Source: Rhodoplanes sp963840055
GTDB taxonomy: Bacteria; Pseudomonadota; Alphaproteobacteria; Rhizobiales; Xanthobacteraceae
DNA length: 64,000 bases
Assembly: GCA_963840055.1 (NCBI GenBank)
Contig: CAWIXM010000008.1
Location: forward strand, 186,001 to 250,000
Direction: 5' to 3'
Numbering within the stretch: position 1 is the first letter of the stretch; each line of letters begins with the position of its first letter. The position numbers were made by a program, and so were the translations under genes. A model generated the notes under the pieces. The model saw only the letters and a program-made list of their open reading frames with translations, ran no database searches and had not been told where the DNA came from. Positions 41,369 to 50,002 of the stretch are shown in pieces.

Positions 41369-42118
41369 ATGAAGGTACTCGTCACCGTCAAGCGGGTCGT
41401 CGACTACAACGTCAAAATTCGAGTGAAGTCGGACGGATCCGGGGTCGAACTCGCCAACGTAAAAATGTCGATGAACCCGTTCGACGAGATCGGCGTCGAG
41501 GAGGCTCTCAGGCTGAAGGAGGCGGGCAAGGCGACCGAGATCGTCGCGGTCTCGATCGGGCCGGCCCAAGCGGCGGAAACGATCCGCACGGCGCTCGCCA
41601 TGGGCGCGGATCGCGGCATTCTGGTCAAGACGGACGGGGCCATCGAGCCGCTCGCGGTCGCCAAAATCCTGAAAAAGGTCGTCGAGGAAGAAAATCCTGG
41701 TCTGGTGATCCTCGGCAAGCAGGCGATCGACGACGACAGCAACCAGACCGGCCAGATGCTGGCCGCTCTGTTGAACTGGCCCCAAGGGACATTCGCCTCG
41801 AAGGTCACGATTGAGGGCGACGGGATTCTCGTCACCCGCGAGGTCGATGGCGGCTTGCAGACGGTCAAGCTGAAAGCGCCGGCGGTCATCACTACCGACC
41901 TGCGGCTGAACGAGCCGCGCTACGCCTCGCTGCCGAACATCATGAAGGCCAAGAAGAAGCCGATAGCGGAGAAGGCGCCAGCCGCTTTGGGCGTCGATGT
42001 CTCGCCCCGCATCGAAGTGCTCAAGACGTTCGAGCCGCCCGCGCGCAAGGCCGGGGTCAAAGTTTCCTCGGTCGCTGAGCTGGTCGGCAAACTCAAGAAC
42101 GAAGCGGGAGTGCTCTAA
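41369..42118 (+). CDS. etfB: Electron transfer flavoprotein, beta subunit
   Basis: A 249-residue EtfB: MKVLVTVKRVVDYNVKIRVK, MSMNPFDEIGVEEALRLKEA, EIVAVSIGPAQAAETIRTAL, AMGADRGILVKTD, VILGKQAIDDDSNQTGQMLA (AMP-binding segment), REVDGGLQTVKLKAPAVITT and the C-terminal ASLPNIMKAKKKPI with its characteristic signature. With EtfA it takes electrons from acyl-CoA dehydrogenases such as Mcd and passes them to ETF-quinone oxidoreductase. The stop overlaps the etfA start (TAATG). Full length and intact. Confidence 0.96.
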   Translation: MKVLVTVKRVVDYNVKIRVKSDGSGVELANVKMSMNPFDEIGVEEALRLKEAGKATEIVAVSIGPAQAAETIRTALAMGADRGILVKTDGAIEPLAVAKILKKVVEEENPGLVILGKQAIDDDSNQTGQMLAALLNWPQGTFASKVTIEGDGILVTREVDGGLQTVKLKAPAVITTDLRLNEPRYASLPNIMKAKKKPIAEKAPAALGVDVSPRIEVLKTFEPPARKAGVKVSSVAELVGKLKNEAGVL

Positions 42119-43065
42119 TGGCGACCCTCCTCGTTGCGGAGCACGTCAATACGGCGTTGAAGGATGCCACCAATAAAACGCTCACCGCCGCGCGCGCGCT
42201 CGGCGCGGAAGTGCATGTTCTCGTCGCCGGCAAGGACTGCCGGCCGGCCGCCGAGGCCGCCGCCAAGCTCGACGGCGTCGCCAAGGTGCTGCTCGCCGAC
42301 GACCCGTTGTTCGAGCATATGGTGGCCGAGCCGGTGGCAGCCCTCATCGTCTCGCTCGCCGGAGGCTACGACGCGATCCTCGCGCCCGCGACGACCACGG
42401 GGAAGAACATCATGCCCCGGGTCGCCGCCTTGCTCGACGTGATGCAGGTATCGGACATCGTCAAGGTGATCGCGCCGGACACGTTCGATCGCTTGATCTA
42501 TGCGGGCAGTGCGGTGCAGACGGTACGCACGCGCGACGCCAAGAAAGTCATTACGGTGCGCACGTCGACGTTTCAGGCGACGGGGGAGGAAGGCGCCACC
42601 GCGCCGATCGAGACGGTTACCGCGGTGGCAGATCCGGGCCTGTCGCGCTTCGTCGGCGAGGAACTGTCGAAGTCCGAGCGGCCGGAGCTGACCTCGGCGC
42701 GCTTCATCGTCTCGGGCGGGCGGGCGATGCAGAGCCGGGAGAACTTCGCCAAGTATATCGAGCCGCTCGCGGACAAGCTCGGCGCGGCGGTCGGGGCATC
42801 GCGCGCCGCGGTGGACGCCGGCTATGCGCCCAACGATTGGCAGGTCGGGCAAACCGGCAAGGTGGTGGCCCCCGAACTCTATGTGGCGGTCGGCATTTCC
42901 GGCGCGATCCAGCATCTTGCCGGCATGAAGGACTCCAAGGTGATCGTCGCCATCAACAAGGACGAGGAAGCGCCCATCTTCCAAGTGGCCGATTACGGCC
43001 TCGTCGCCGACCTCTTCAAGGCTGTGCCAGAATTCACCGACGAACTCGGCAAGCTCGGAAAGTGA
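42118..43065 (+). CDS. etfA: Electron transfer flavoprotein, alpha subunit
   Basis: A 315-residue EtfA: MATLLVAEHVNTALKDATNK, GYDAILAPATTTGKNIMPRV, FDRLIYAGSAVQTVRTRDAK, ELTSARFIVSGGRAMQSREN and the FAD-binding C-terminus GASRAAVDAGYAPNDWQVGQ, TGKVVAPELYVAVGISGAIQ, HLAGMKDSKVIVAINKDEEA and PIFQVADYGLVADLF. It binds FAD and pairs with EtfB. The gene is translationally coupled to etfB and followed after about 130 bases by the 3-hydroxybutyryl-CoA dehydrogenase gene, the common order in Hyphomicrobiales. Confidence 0.96.
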   Translation: MATLLVAEHVNTALKDATNKTLTAARALGAEVHVLVAGKDCRPAAEAAAKLDGVAKVLLADDPLFEHMVAEPVAALIVSLAGGYDAILAPATTTGKNIMPRVAALLDVMQVSDIVKVIAPDTFDRLIYAGSAVQTVRTRDAKKVITVRTSTFQATGEEGATAPIETVTAVADPGLSRFVGEELSKSERPELTSARFIVSGGRAMQSRENFAKYIEPLADKLGAAVGASRAAVDAGYAPNDWQVGQTGKVVAPELYVAVGISGAIQHLAGMKDSKVIVAINKDEEAPIFQVADYGLVADLFKAVPEFTDELGKLGK

Positions 43066-43195
43066 ATTCGGCGTAAGGATGGACACGCCGCCGTGGCGGC
43101 GGCGCATGATAGGCGGTATATAAACAATAACGGCCTCGACTCTTCCGGCGCGCCGCGCCTTGGCGTGCAGAGCGAAGCGCCATCGGATAGGACTC

Positions 43196-44078
43196 ATGGC
43201 AAAAACAATTAAGAAGGTCGGCGTTATCGGCGCCGGGCATATGGGCAGCGGCATTGCCCATGTCTGTGCGCTTGCGGGATTGAATGTCGTGCTCAACGAC
43301 GTATCCGCCGACCGTCTCAAGGCTGCTCTCGCCACGATCAACGGCAACATGGCCCGGCAGGTGAAGCGCAAGCGCATCACCGAGGAGCAACGGAAGGAGG
43401 CGCTCAAGCGCATCACGCCCGCCGAGTTCGATCGATGAGTTTTCCGACTGCGATTTCGTCATCGAAGCGGCAACCGAGAAAGAGGAGATCAAGCGCAAGA
43501 TATTCGCCGAGCTGTGTCCGATCCTGCGCTCGGACGCGATGATCGGCTCGAACAGCTCGTCGATCTCGATCACCCGATTGGCCGCCGCGACCGATCGGCC
43601 GGAAAAGTTCATTGGCGTCCATTTTATGAATCCGCCGGCGGTGATGGAGGTGGTGGAGCTGATCCGCGGCATCGCCACCGACGATGCGACTTTCGAGACG
43701 GCGCGGGAGTTTTGCGTCAATGTCGGCAAGACGGTCGCGGTCGCCGAGGATTTTCCGGCCTTCATCGTCAACCGCATTTTGATGCCGATGATAAACGAGG
43801 CGATTTACACGCTTTACGAGGGCGTCGGCACCGTCGAGGCGATCGATACGGCGATGCGCCTCGGCGCGCATCATCCGATGGGGCCGCTGCAGCTCGCGGA
43901 TTTCATCGGCCTCGACACCTGTCTGTCGGTCATGCAGATGCTGTACGAGGGTCTCGCCAACTCCAAGTACCGGCCGTGTCCGCTACTGGTGAAATATGTC
44001 GAGGCGGGCTGGCTCGGCCGCAAGACGCAGCGCGGCTTCTACGACTATCGCGGCGATACGCCGCTCCCGACGCGATGA
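43196..44078 (+). pseudogene. 3-Hydroxybutyryl-CoA dehydrogenase with one frameshift
   Basis: From ATG 43196 the product has the Rossmann start KKVGVIGAGHMGSGIAHVCA and runs to ITPAEFDR, where a TGA at 43436 ends the frame. One base out of phase the protein continues: DEFSDCDFVIEAATEKEEIK, MIGSNSSSISITRLAAATDR, FIGVHFMNPPAVMEVVELIR (with the catalytic His), AEDFPAFIVNRILMPMINEA, LGAHHPMGPLQLADFIGLDT and GRKTQRGFYDYRGD. The enzyme oxidises 3-hydroxybutyryl-CoA in PHB and acetyl-CoA metabolism. The break sits in a gatcgatg repeat and everything else is well conserved, so a sequencing error is as likely as a true mutation. Confidence 0.85.
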
Positions 44079-44216
44079 CGCCGGGCGGCGCGGCTCGCCG
44101 CATAAGAATCCGCCGGCCGGAGGCCTTAGCCGAAGCGGTTCGGCCGGCGTGAAGAATAGCAAACGGCAGTGAGCCTCGCGGCGGTGGGACGGAGGCCCCG
44201 GCTTCGGGAGTCATCC

Positions 44217-45845
44217 ATGCGCGCTTTGCTTCTGCCTTTCACGCCGCGGTTGCTGCCCTACACGGTTTCCCTCGCTGCGACCGCGCTGCTTGTCGCCCTG
44301 GCGTGGCGCGAGCCGCATCTGCTGCCTTACCTGTCTGTCTTCATCGCGCTGTTCGCAGGGCTCGCTTTGCTGGGTACGTTCGACATCTTCCAGACCAATC
44401 ATGCGATCCTGCGCAGCTACCCGATCTTGGCGCACCTGCGGTTCCTGCTCGAAGAGATCAGGCCGGAAATGCGTCAATATTTCTTCGAGGACGAAAAGCA
44501 CGGCCTGCCGTTCAGTCGGGACAAGCGGGCCGTTGCGTATCAACGCGCCAAGCACGTTCTCGATAAGCGTCCCTTCGGCACCCAGTACGATGTCTACGCG
44601 GACGGCTACGAATGGCTGTGCCATTCGGTCTCGCCGCGGCCGCTCGCGGCCCAACCGTTTCGCATCACGATCGGCGGTCCCGATTGCGCCAAGCCTTATT
44701 CCGCCTCGGTCCTCAACATTTCGGCGATGAGCTTTGGGGCGCTCAGCGCGAACGCGATCCGTGCGCTCAATGCTGGCGCGAAGAAAGGCGGCTTTGCGCA
44801 CGACACCGGAGAGGGTGGCGTCAGCCGCTATCACCGCGAAATGGGCGGCGATCTCATCTGGGAGATCGGCTCGGGTTATTTCGGTTGCCGCCGGCCGGAC
44901 GGGACGTTTTGCCCCGACAGATTCGCCGAGACCGCTGTCGACGAGCAGATCAAAATGATCGAGGTCAAACTGAGCCAGGGCGCCAAGCCCGGCCACGGCG
45001 GCGTACTGCCGGCGGCGAAGGTCAGCGCCGAGATCGCCGCGGCGCGCGGCGTACCGAGGGGCCAAGACTGCGTTTCCCCCGCGCGGCACCCAAGCTTTTC
45101 GACTCCGATCGAGTTTGTCCGGTTCCTGGCGGAGTTGCGCCGGTTATCGGGAGGGAAGCCCGTCGGATTCAAGCTTTGCATCGGCCATCGGTGGGAGTTT
45201 CTCGCCATTTGCAAGGCCATGTTGCAGGCGGACATCTATCCAGACTTCATTGTGGTCGACGGCAAAGAGGGCGGCACCGGTGCGGCGCCGCTCGAGTTTC
45301 TCGATCACCTCGGCATGCCGCTGCGAGAAGGCCTGAGCTTTGTGCACAACGCGCTGGTCGGGGCCGGCGTGCGCGAACGCATCAAGATCGGGGCGAGCGG
45401 CAAGATCGTTTCCGGCTTCGACATTGCGCGGGCGATGGCGCTCGGGGCTGACTGGTGCAATGCCGCGCGCGGCTTCATGTTCGCGCTCGGCTGCATCCAG
45501 TCGCAGAGCTGCCACACGGACCGCTGCCCAACCGGTATCGCGACGCAGGACCCGACGCTGCAGCGCGCGCTCGTCGTGCCGAACAAGATCGAGCGTGTGG
45601 CGAGCTTTCACGCCTCCACCATGTACGCTCTCATCGAATTAACCGCGGCGGCGGGGCTCGATCATCCCAACGAATTCCGTCCGCACCATGTCTCGCGACG
45701 CGTGTCGGCGAGTGAAGTGATGACTTTTGACCAGCTCTATCCGCAGCTCGCGCCCGGCGAATTGCTCGACGGCGCGCGCGACCCGCTGTTCCGCGAGGCC
45801 TGGCGCCAGGCGAACGCGATGGATTTTCGTCCACTCGCTGCGTGA
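44217..45845 (+). CDS. FMN-binding glutamate-synthase-family membrane protein
   Basis: From ATG 44217 (GGGAG site upstream) a 542-residue product has two N-terminal membrane helices (LLPYTVSLAATALLVALAW, LPYLSVFIALFAGLALLGTF) and then the FMN/Fe-S domain of glutamate synthase: SVLNISAMSFGALSANAIRA, HDTGEGGVSRYHREMGGDLI, IKMIEVKLSQGAKPGHGGVL, FIVVDGKEGGTGAAPLEFLD and the cysteine cluster ARGFMFALGCIQSQSCHTDR with CPTGIATQ for a 3Fe-4S centre. The glutaminase domain is absent, so it is not a normal GltB; such proteins are widespread and their substrate is unknown. The gene stands alone. Confidence 0.88.
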   Translation: MRALLLPFTPRLLPYTVSLAATALLVALAWREPHLLPYLSVFIALFAGLALLGTFDIFQTNHAILRSYPILAHLRFLLEEIRPEMRQYFFEDEKHGLPFSRDKRAVAYQRAKHVLDKRPFGTQYDVYADGYEWLCHSVSPRPLAAQPFRITIGGPDCAKPYSASVLNISAMSFGALSANAIRALNAGAKKGGFAHDTGEGGVSRYHREMGGDLIWEIGSGYFGCRRPDGTFCPDRFAETAVDEQIKMIEVKLSQGAKPGHGGVLPAAKVSAEIAAARGVPRGQDCVSPARHPSFSTPIEFVRFLAELRRLSGGKPVGFKLCIGHRWEFLAICKAMLQADIYPDFIVVDGKEGGTGAAPLEFLDHLGMPLREGLSFVHNALVGAGVRERIKIGASGKIVSGFDIARAMALGADWCNAARGFMFALGCIQSQSCHTDRCPTGIATQDPTLQRALVVPNKIERVASFHASTMYALIELTAAAGLDHPNEFRPHHVSRRVSASEVMTFDQLYPQLAPGELLDGARDPLFREAWRQANAMDFRPLAA

Positions 45846-46061
45846 TTTTTTGCGGGTTTCGCGAACCGGGTCGCCGCTCGTGCGCACAACAGTGCGATAT
45901 CCGCCCATCGAAGCGGAATTCGCGCTCTGGCGGTGCATCTAGTCTAGCGCGCAGCCGTAAACGGAAGCAAACCGACGCCGCGCGGTCTCCCGCGCAGGCG
46001 CCAGCCCTGACGTCAAGGCGATCGGTTTGCGACAACCGGCGTGCGGTTCGGCGGGCCTGCC

Positions 46062-46451
46062 TTACGACTTTATTTTGCCGTCCGGTCCAAACTGCTTGAG
46101 GTAGCTCCACAGATCGTCCGCTTGTTTCTCGTTCTTGATGCCGGGGAAAATCATCTTCGTTCCCGGAATCTTTGCGCGCGGATCCTTGATGTATTCCTTG
46201 AACGTCGCCTCGTTCCAGACGATCCCCGAATCCTTGTTGGCGCTGGAATAATTATAGCCGGGAGCCGAGCCCGAGTGACGTCCGTCGATCCCGTTCAACT
46301 CGGGACCGACTCTGTTCCTCGCGCCCTCGCCGATGGCATGGCAAGCCATGCATTTTCTAAACACGGCCTGGCCTGCCGCCACGTCGCCGGCGACAGCGAT
46401 CCCGCTCGATGCGGCCAGGGCGATGGCAGAAATAATAAGTCCTTTCAACAT
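46062..46451 (-). CDS. Periplasmic c-type cytochrome (class I)
   Basis: A 129-residue product with a signal peptide (KGLIISAIALAASSGIAVAG), a haem-binding CMACH at about residues 34-38, GPELNGIDGRHSGSAPGYNY and the methionine ligand in IPGTKMIFPGIKNEKQADDL. The layout is that of cytochrome c2/c550, a soluble electron carrier of the periplasm. It lies 21 bases after the hemerythrin-like gene in the same direction. Confidence 0.92.
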   Translation of the reverse strand: MLKGLIISAIALAASSGIAVAGDVAAGQAVFRKCMACHAIGEGARNRVGPELNGIDGRHSGSAPGYNYSSANKDSGIVWNEATFKEYIKDPRAKIPGTKMIFPGIKNEKQADDLWSYLKQFGPDGKIKS

Positions 46452-46472
46452 GTTATGGCGTCCTTCTGCTCG

Positions 46473-46868
46473 CTATTTTGATTTGTTCGATGCCGTCCGT
46501 GAAGCGGCAAGCGAAGGTTCGGAAAGGTCAGTGCGGGTGAGCGCCCAACGCCCGTGTAGACTCGCGTCGTGCGTCTCGAAATAACGTGAAAACCATGCTT
46601 CGAGCCGCCCGGCAAGAGCGCTGGCGGTCTGCGCTTCATTAGTGAAATCGTCCGAAATATCGCGGATTTCGTCAAGCACGCGTTCATGATCATTCCTGCG
46701 GGCGGCGAGCGGATCGTCGTGGCGCCGCATGGACCTCTCCTCCAGCGCGAAATGCATGGATATGCCTTTGTACAGGCCGCCGAAAAAGCTCTCAACCGAA
46801 CCGCGCGGCCCGCCCGTCACCCATTGGTCGTGTAGTCGATCGATGCAGACGTGGATAAACCGCGAGAA
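46473..46868 (-). CDS. Hemerythrin-like protein, start unresolved
   Basis: The frame reads FIHVCIDRLHDQWV, SFFGGLYKGISMHFALEERS, NDHERVLDEIRDISDDF and LEAWFSRYFETHDASLHGRW, matching bacterial hemerythrins at the first His (ID-x-x-H), the H-x3-E (HFALE) and the last helix. Two canonical iron ligands look replaced: the H-x3-H pair is not seen before DHERVL, and the H-x4-D in ETHDASLH has His at the last place. No ATG, GTG or TTG exists in frame between the upstream stop (46871) and the domain, so the gene is either frameshifted at its start or uses an upstream start overlapping the previous gene. Oxygen or NO binding is uncertain. Confidence 0.55.
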   Translation of the reverse strand, partial: FSRFIHVCIDRLHDQWVTGGPRGSVESFFGGLYKGISMHFALEERSMRRHDDPLAARRNDHERVLDEIRDISDDFTNEAQTASALAGRLEAWFSRYFETHDASLHGRWALTRTDLSEPSLAASRTASNKSK

Positions 46869-46870
46869 GG

Positions 46871-47575
46871 CTAAGGCTGCGAGGCGAATTGTCCAAGCCC
46901 CATCAGATGCGCGATCATGCGCAACTCGTCCTTCTGCGCGGCGTTCAAGGTCTTGAGGAACGGGATCAGCGCAACCTTCAGCTTCTCGACGCCCTTGGGA
47001 TCGAGCGTCGCGGACTTGCTGCCAAGCTTGTCGGGGTCGCCTCGCCACGCGACCGAACGTAATGCAGCTTCCACGGATGGCCAGAGTTTTTGCTGGTCGG
47101 GTGTAAGGTTGAGCCGTTCCTTGATGCTGGCGATTTGCACATCGTTGAGAAGGCTGGCCGGGGAAGCGCGGCCGTCAGGGCGCGGAACCGGCAGCGCCGA
47201 GATGGCTGCATTATCGCGTGGTTCGAAGCGCGGAATCTGCATTCCCGAGTAAGGCCTGGTCATCAAATCCTGACGCGCCTGTTCGAACAGCAGCACCTGC
47301 GACAGCCAATCGATTGGGTCGGCAGGCGGCGCCTGCTCGCGCGGCGCCTGCTCGCTAGAAAAAGCATGTGCAAGAAGGTATGCGGCCGCAGACTTGGGCG
47401 TGAGCGCGATCCACTCGGCAGGAAATCGGGAGGCGATGATCTCGGCCGCGGATACTTGCGGATTATGCGCGGAGTTCACGCTCCAAACCCAGGCGAGGCT
47501 GGAGGCGGCAATCACCGCGATAATGCCAAGCCATATCGCGCGGCGTCCGGCCCTTCGCTCGATAGCGAGCCGCAT
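46871..47575 (-). CDS. Spy/CpxP-like LTXXQ protein with a membrane anchor
   Basis: From ATG 47575 (GGAGGA just upstream) a 234-residue product has one membrane helix (AIWLGIIAVIAASSLAWVW), a variable middle, and a C-terminal helical domain with ASIKERLNLTPDQQKLWPSV, the LTPDQ form of the LTXXQ motif of periplasmic chaperone-like proteins such as Spy. It ends with AQKDELRMIAHLMGL, the second helix of the domain. A role in envelope stress is inferred from the family. It is followed directly by the hemerythrin-like frame and the cytochrome gene. Confidence 0.75.
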   Translation of the reverse strand: MRLAIERRAGRRAIWLGIIAVIAASSLAWVWSVNSAHNPQVSAAEIIASRFPAEWIALTPKSAAAYLLAHAFSSEQAPREQAPPADPIDWLSQVLLFEQARQDLMTRPYSGMQIPRFEPRDNAAISALPVPRPDGRASPASLLNDVQIASIKERLNLTPDQQKLWPSVEAALRSVAWRGDPDKLGSKSATLDPKGVEKLKVALIPFLKTLNAAQKDELRMIAHLMGLGQFASQP

Positions 47576-47873
47576 TCCTCCTCCCCGCATGCCGTGTTGA
47601 TCGGTTTATACGCATCATATCGAATGGCGGTCAATTTATGGCTAGCCCGCCGCCATCGCTTTCGGACGCGACGAAATACGCTTGCATAAGCAATGGTTTG
47701 TCTCCCGCGGCCGGAGCGCGGCAGCCGGCGGTTAAGAGCGATGCGACCACGCGGAATGAATCACACTCCTCGTCATCTCGGGGTGTTGAGCAGTCCGTGG
47801 CGCAGCAAGGGCCGACCGAAGCGCGCTCCGGCGGCGAAGCTCGGTCGTGATCATTCGTCCGTAGGAAATTGCC

Positions 47874-48845
47874 TTAGCGCTCCGCACTTGCCTCATCTTC
47901 GATAAACGGGCGAACGCGGTCATTTTCGCGCAGGAAGGTGCCGGCCCGCTTGACGACCAGGTCGCCCACGTTCAGCCCCTGCTTGATCTCGACATTGCCA
48001 CCGGCCAACAGGCCGATCGGAACCGGCCGCGTCTCGACGCGGTTGTCGCGCACGACCTGCACGACCGGTCCGAGCGGGCCGAAGAGAACCGCCGATAGCG
48101 GCACGCTCGTGCCGCAGCTCGTTCCGACTTTCACCGTGGCGCGGCCGAAAACACCCATTTTCAGCCGCGGGTCGGTTCCGAGCGATATGCGCGCTTGGCC
48201 GGTTTGGCTTGCGATATTGATCTCGGGCGAAACCGCGCGCACCTTGCCCGAAAAGACGTCGACGCCGACGACGTCGACCCGTGCGGGCTGGCCGACCGCG
48301 ATCTTGCCGATGCGGGTGGAGGGGATTTCCGCCAGCAGCTCGAATTCACCGCCGACAATGATCAGGAACATCGGCGGCCCGGCCATCGACGCCATGGCGC
48401 CGACCTGCGTCATGATCCGCCCAATGGTCCCGGCGGCCGGCGCGCTCACGGCGAGGCTCGACGCCGGCGCGTTTGTCCCTTGCAGGCGGGAAAGGCGCGC
48501 CAGTGCCTGTCCGGCGGTCACGCTTTCGCCGTCCGTGACCAGCACCTGCGCGACGCGGGCGGCCTCGACGTCGGGCCGCACCTGCAATTCCTCTTTTGGC
48601 ACGACGGTGCCGGTGACGCGGACTGTGTCGGAAAAGCACTTTCGTTTGGCGCGCACGACCGAAACCGCCATGCCCGACGGCGAATCGTCGGCAGCAACCG
48701 GGCTCATCAGCGCTGACATGGCGATTGACAGCGCCAAGACCGTGGTCGCGGACACTAGCATCCAGCGCCGAACAAACGGAGAATAGGCTTTGCGAGCGCC
48801 GACGCGAGCGGGTCGGAGACCGGTTGCGTTGGAGGGACTCATCAT
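47874..48845 (-). CDS. Orphan periplasmic adaptor (HlyD/RND type)
   Basis: From ATG 48845 a 323-residue product has a signal anchor (LVSATTVLALSIAMSALMSP), MAVSVVRAKRKCFSDTVRVT, the lipoyl-type VLVTDGESVTAGQALARLSR, APAAGTIGRIMTQVGAMASM, and beta-barrel segments IGKIAVGQPARVDVVGVDVF, VRAVSPEINIASQTGQARIS and VKQGLNVGDLVVKRAGTFLR-like ending. It is shorter than usual because the long helical hairpin is missing between the two lipoyl halves. No pump or channel gene is adjacent, so its partner must be elsewhere. The in-frame region upstream of ATG 48845 is on the opposite face of gluQ and is not part of it. Confidence 0.78.
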   Translation of the reverse strand: MMSPSNATGLRPARVGARKAYSPFVRRWMLVSATTVLALSIAMSALMSPVAADDSPSGMAVSVVRAKRKCFSDTVRVTGTVVPKEELQVRPDVEAARVAQVLVTDGESVTAGQALARLSRLQGTNAPASSLAVSAPAAGTIGRIMTQVGAMASMAGPPMFLIIVGGEFELLAEIPSTRIGKIAVGQPARVDVVGVDVFSGKVRAVSPEINIASQTGQARISLGTDPRLKMGVFGRATVKVGTSCGTSVPLSAVLFGPLGPVVQVVRDNRVETRPVPIGLLAGGNVEIKQGLNVGDLVVKRAGTFLRENDRVRPFIEDEASAER

Positions 48846-48946
48846 TGCCTCGCAAAATAACGGCCGAAGGCCGCGGGCTGGTGCGCGACGCTTTCCTGCA
48901 CCATAGCGCGACTGGGGATCAAGCGCATAGGGATGGTCCGGATCGC

Positions 48947-49822
48947 TCAAAGGCCGACCATCCGTCGGACTGCCGCGGGGCTCGCCCCGCGCGCCCGCAG
49001 TTCGCGGAGCGCCGTCGCCCCCGTCGACTTGGCGAGCTTGCGCCCGTCGGCATCGAGGATCAGGCGGTGGTGCCGATAGGTCGGCTCCGGAAGGTCGAGC
49101 AGCGCCTGCAGGAGACGATGAAGGCTGGTCGCTGCAAACAAATCCTGTCCGCGCACGACGTGGGTCGCACCCTGAGCCGCGTCGTCGATGACGACTGACA
49201 GATGATAGCTCGTCGGCGTCTCTTTGCGCGCGAGCACGACGTCGCCCCACACCGCAGGCTCGGCAGCGACGACCCCGGTTTCCCCGTAGGGGCCGCATCC
49301 GGTCTCGACCCAAGTCAGCGACGCCGGCGCCCGCGCGATCGCCGCCGTCATGTCCAAGCGCAGCGCATAGGGCGCCCCGCTTGCGATCCGCCGGGCCTGT
49401 TCGGCCGCGTCCATCTTGCGGGCACTCCCGGGATAGAGCGGCGCGCCGTCAGGGTCGCGTGGCCACGGGCCGCTCCGTTCCCGCTCCGCCACAAGGCGGG
49501 CGATTTCCCTGCGGCTCTGAAAGCTGGGATAGACGAGCCCCATCTCCGCCAGCCGGGCCAAGGCGGCCCGATAAGCAGCGAGCTCCTCCGATTGCCGCCG
49601 CACCGGCGCTTCCCATCTCAAGCCGAGCCAGGCGAGGTCTTCATAGATCGCCGTCTCGAACTCCGGCCGGCAACGCGTCCTGTCGATATCCTCGATGCGG
49701 AGCAGAAAGCGGCCTCCCAGCTCCTGCGCGCTGTCGAAGTTCAGGCAGGCCGACAGCGCGTGGCCGAGATGCAGGTAGCCGTTCGGACTTGGGGCGAAGC
49801 GATAGGTCGGAACTTGATGCAC
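48947..49822 (-). CDS. gluQRS: Glutamyl-Q tRNA(Asp) synthetase
   Basis: A 291-residue truncated class I synthetase: YRFAPSPNGYLHLGHALSAC (HIGH box as HLGH), FLLRIEDIDRTRCRPEFETA, IYEDLAWLGLRWEAPVRRQS, VVLARKETPTSYHLSVVIDD, ATHVVRGQDLFAATSLHRLL and the KMSKS-like KLAKS in ILDADGRKLAKSTGATALRE. The anticodon-binding domain of GluRS is absent, as in GluQRS, which attaches glutamate to queuosine in tRNA(Asp). Length and motifs are standard. Confidence 0.92.
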   Translation of the reverse strand: MHQVPTYRFAPSPNGYLHLGHALSACLNFDSAQELGGRFLLRIEDIDRTRCRPEFETAIYEDLAWLGLRWEAPVRRQSEELAAYRAALARLAEMGLVYPSFQSRREIARLVAERERSGPWPRDPDGAPLYPGSARKMDAAEQARRIASGAPYALRLDMTAAIARAPASLTWVETGCGPYGETGVVAAEPAVWGDVVLARKETPTSYHLSVVIDDAAQGATHVVRGQDLFAATSLHRLLQALLDLPEPTYRHHRLILDADGRKLAKSTGATALRELRARGASPAAVRRMVGL

Positions 49823-50002
49823 GGCAATTTCAGCGCCACGCCAAGGAGCGCCGGCGGGACGGGGGCAGGGGAATGCGGCGAAAGCGATGAGTCATTGGTA
49901 ATCAAACGGGTTCCCAGATTCCGGTTGTCTTTGACAACGGCGCTGCATTGCCCTTCCATAGAGGCAAGCAGAATAAGCCTGAACCTTGTGGGAGAAAACG
50001 TC

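Noticed and set aside
49202..50002. Long N-terminal extension of the DctP protein
   Set aside because: The extension is antisense to gluQRS and precedes a standard signal peptide that starts at ATG 50003.
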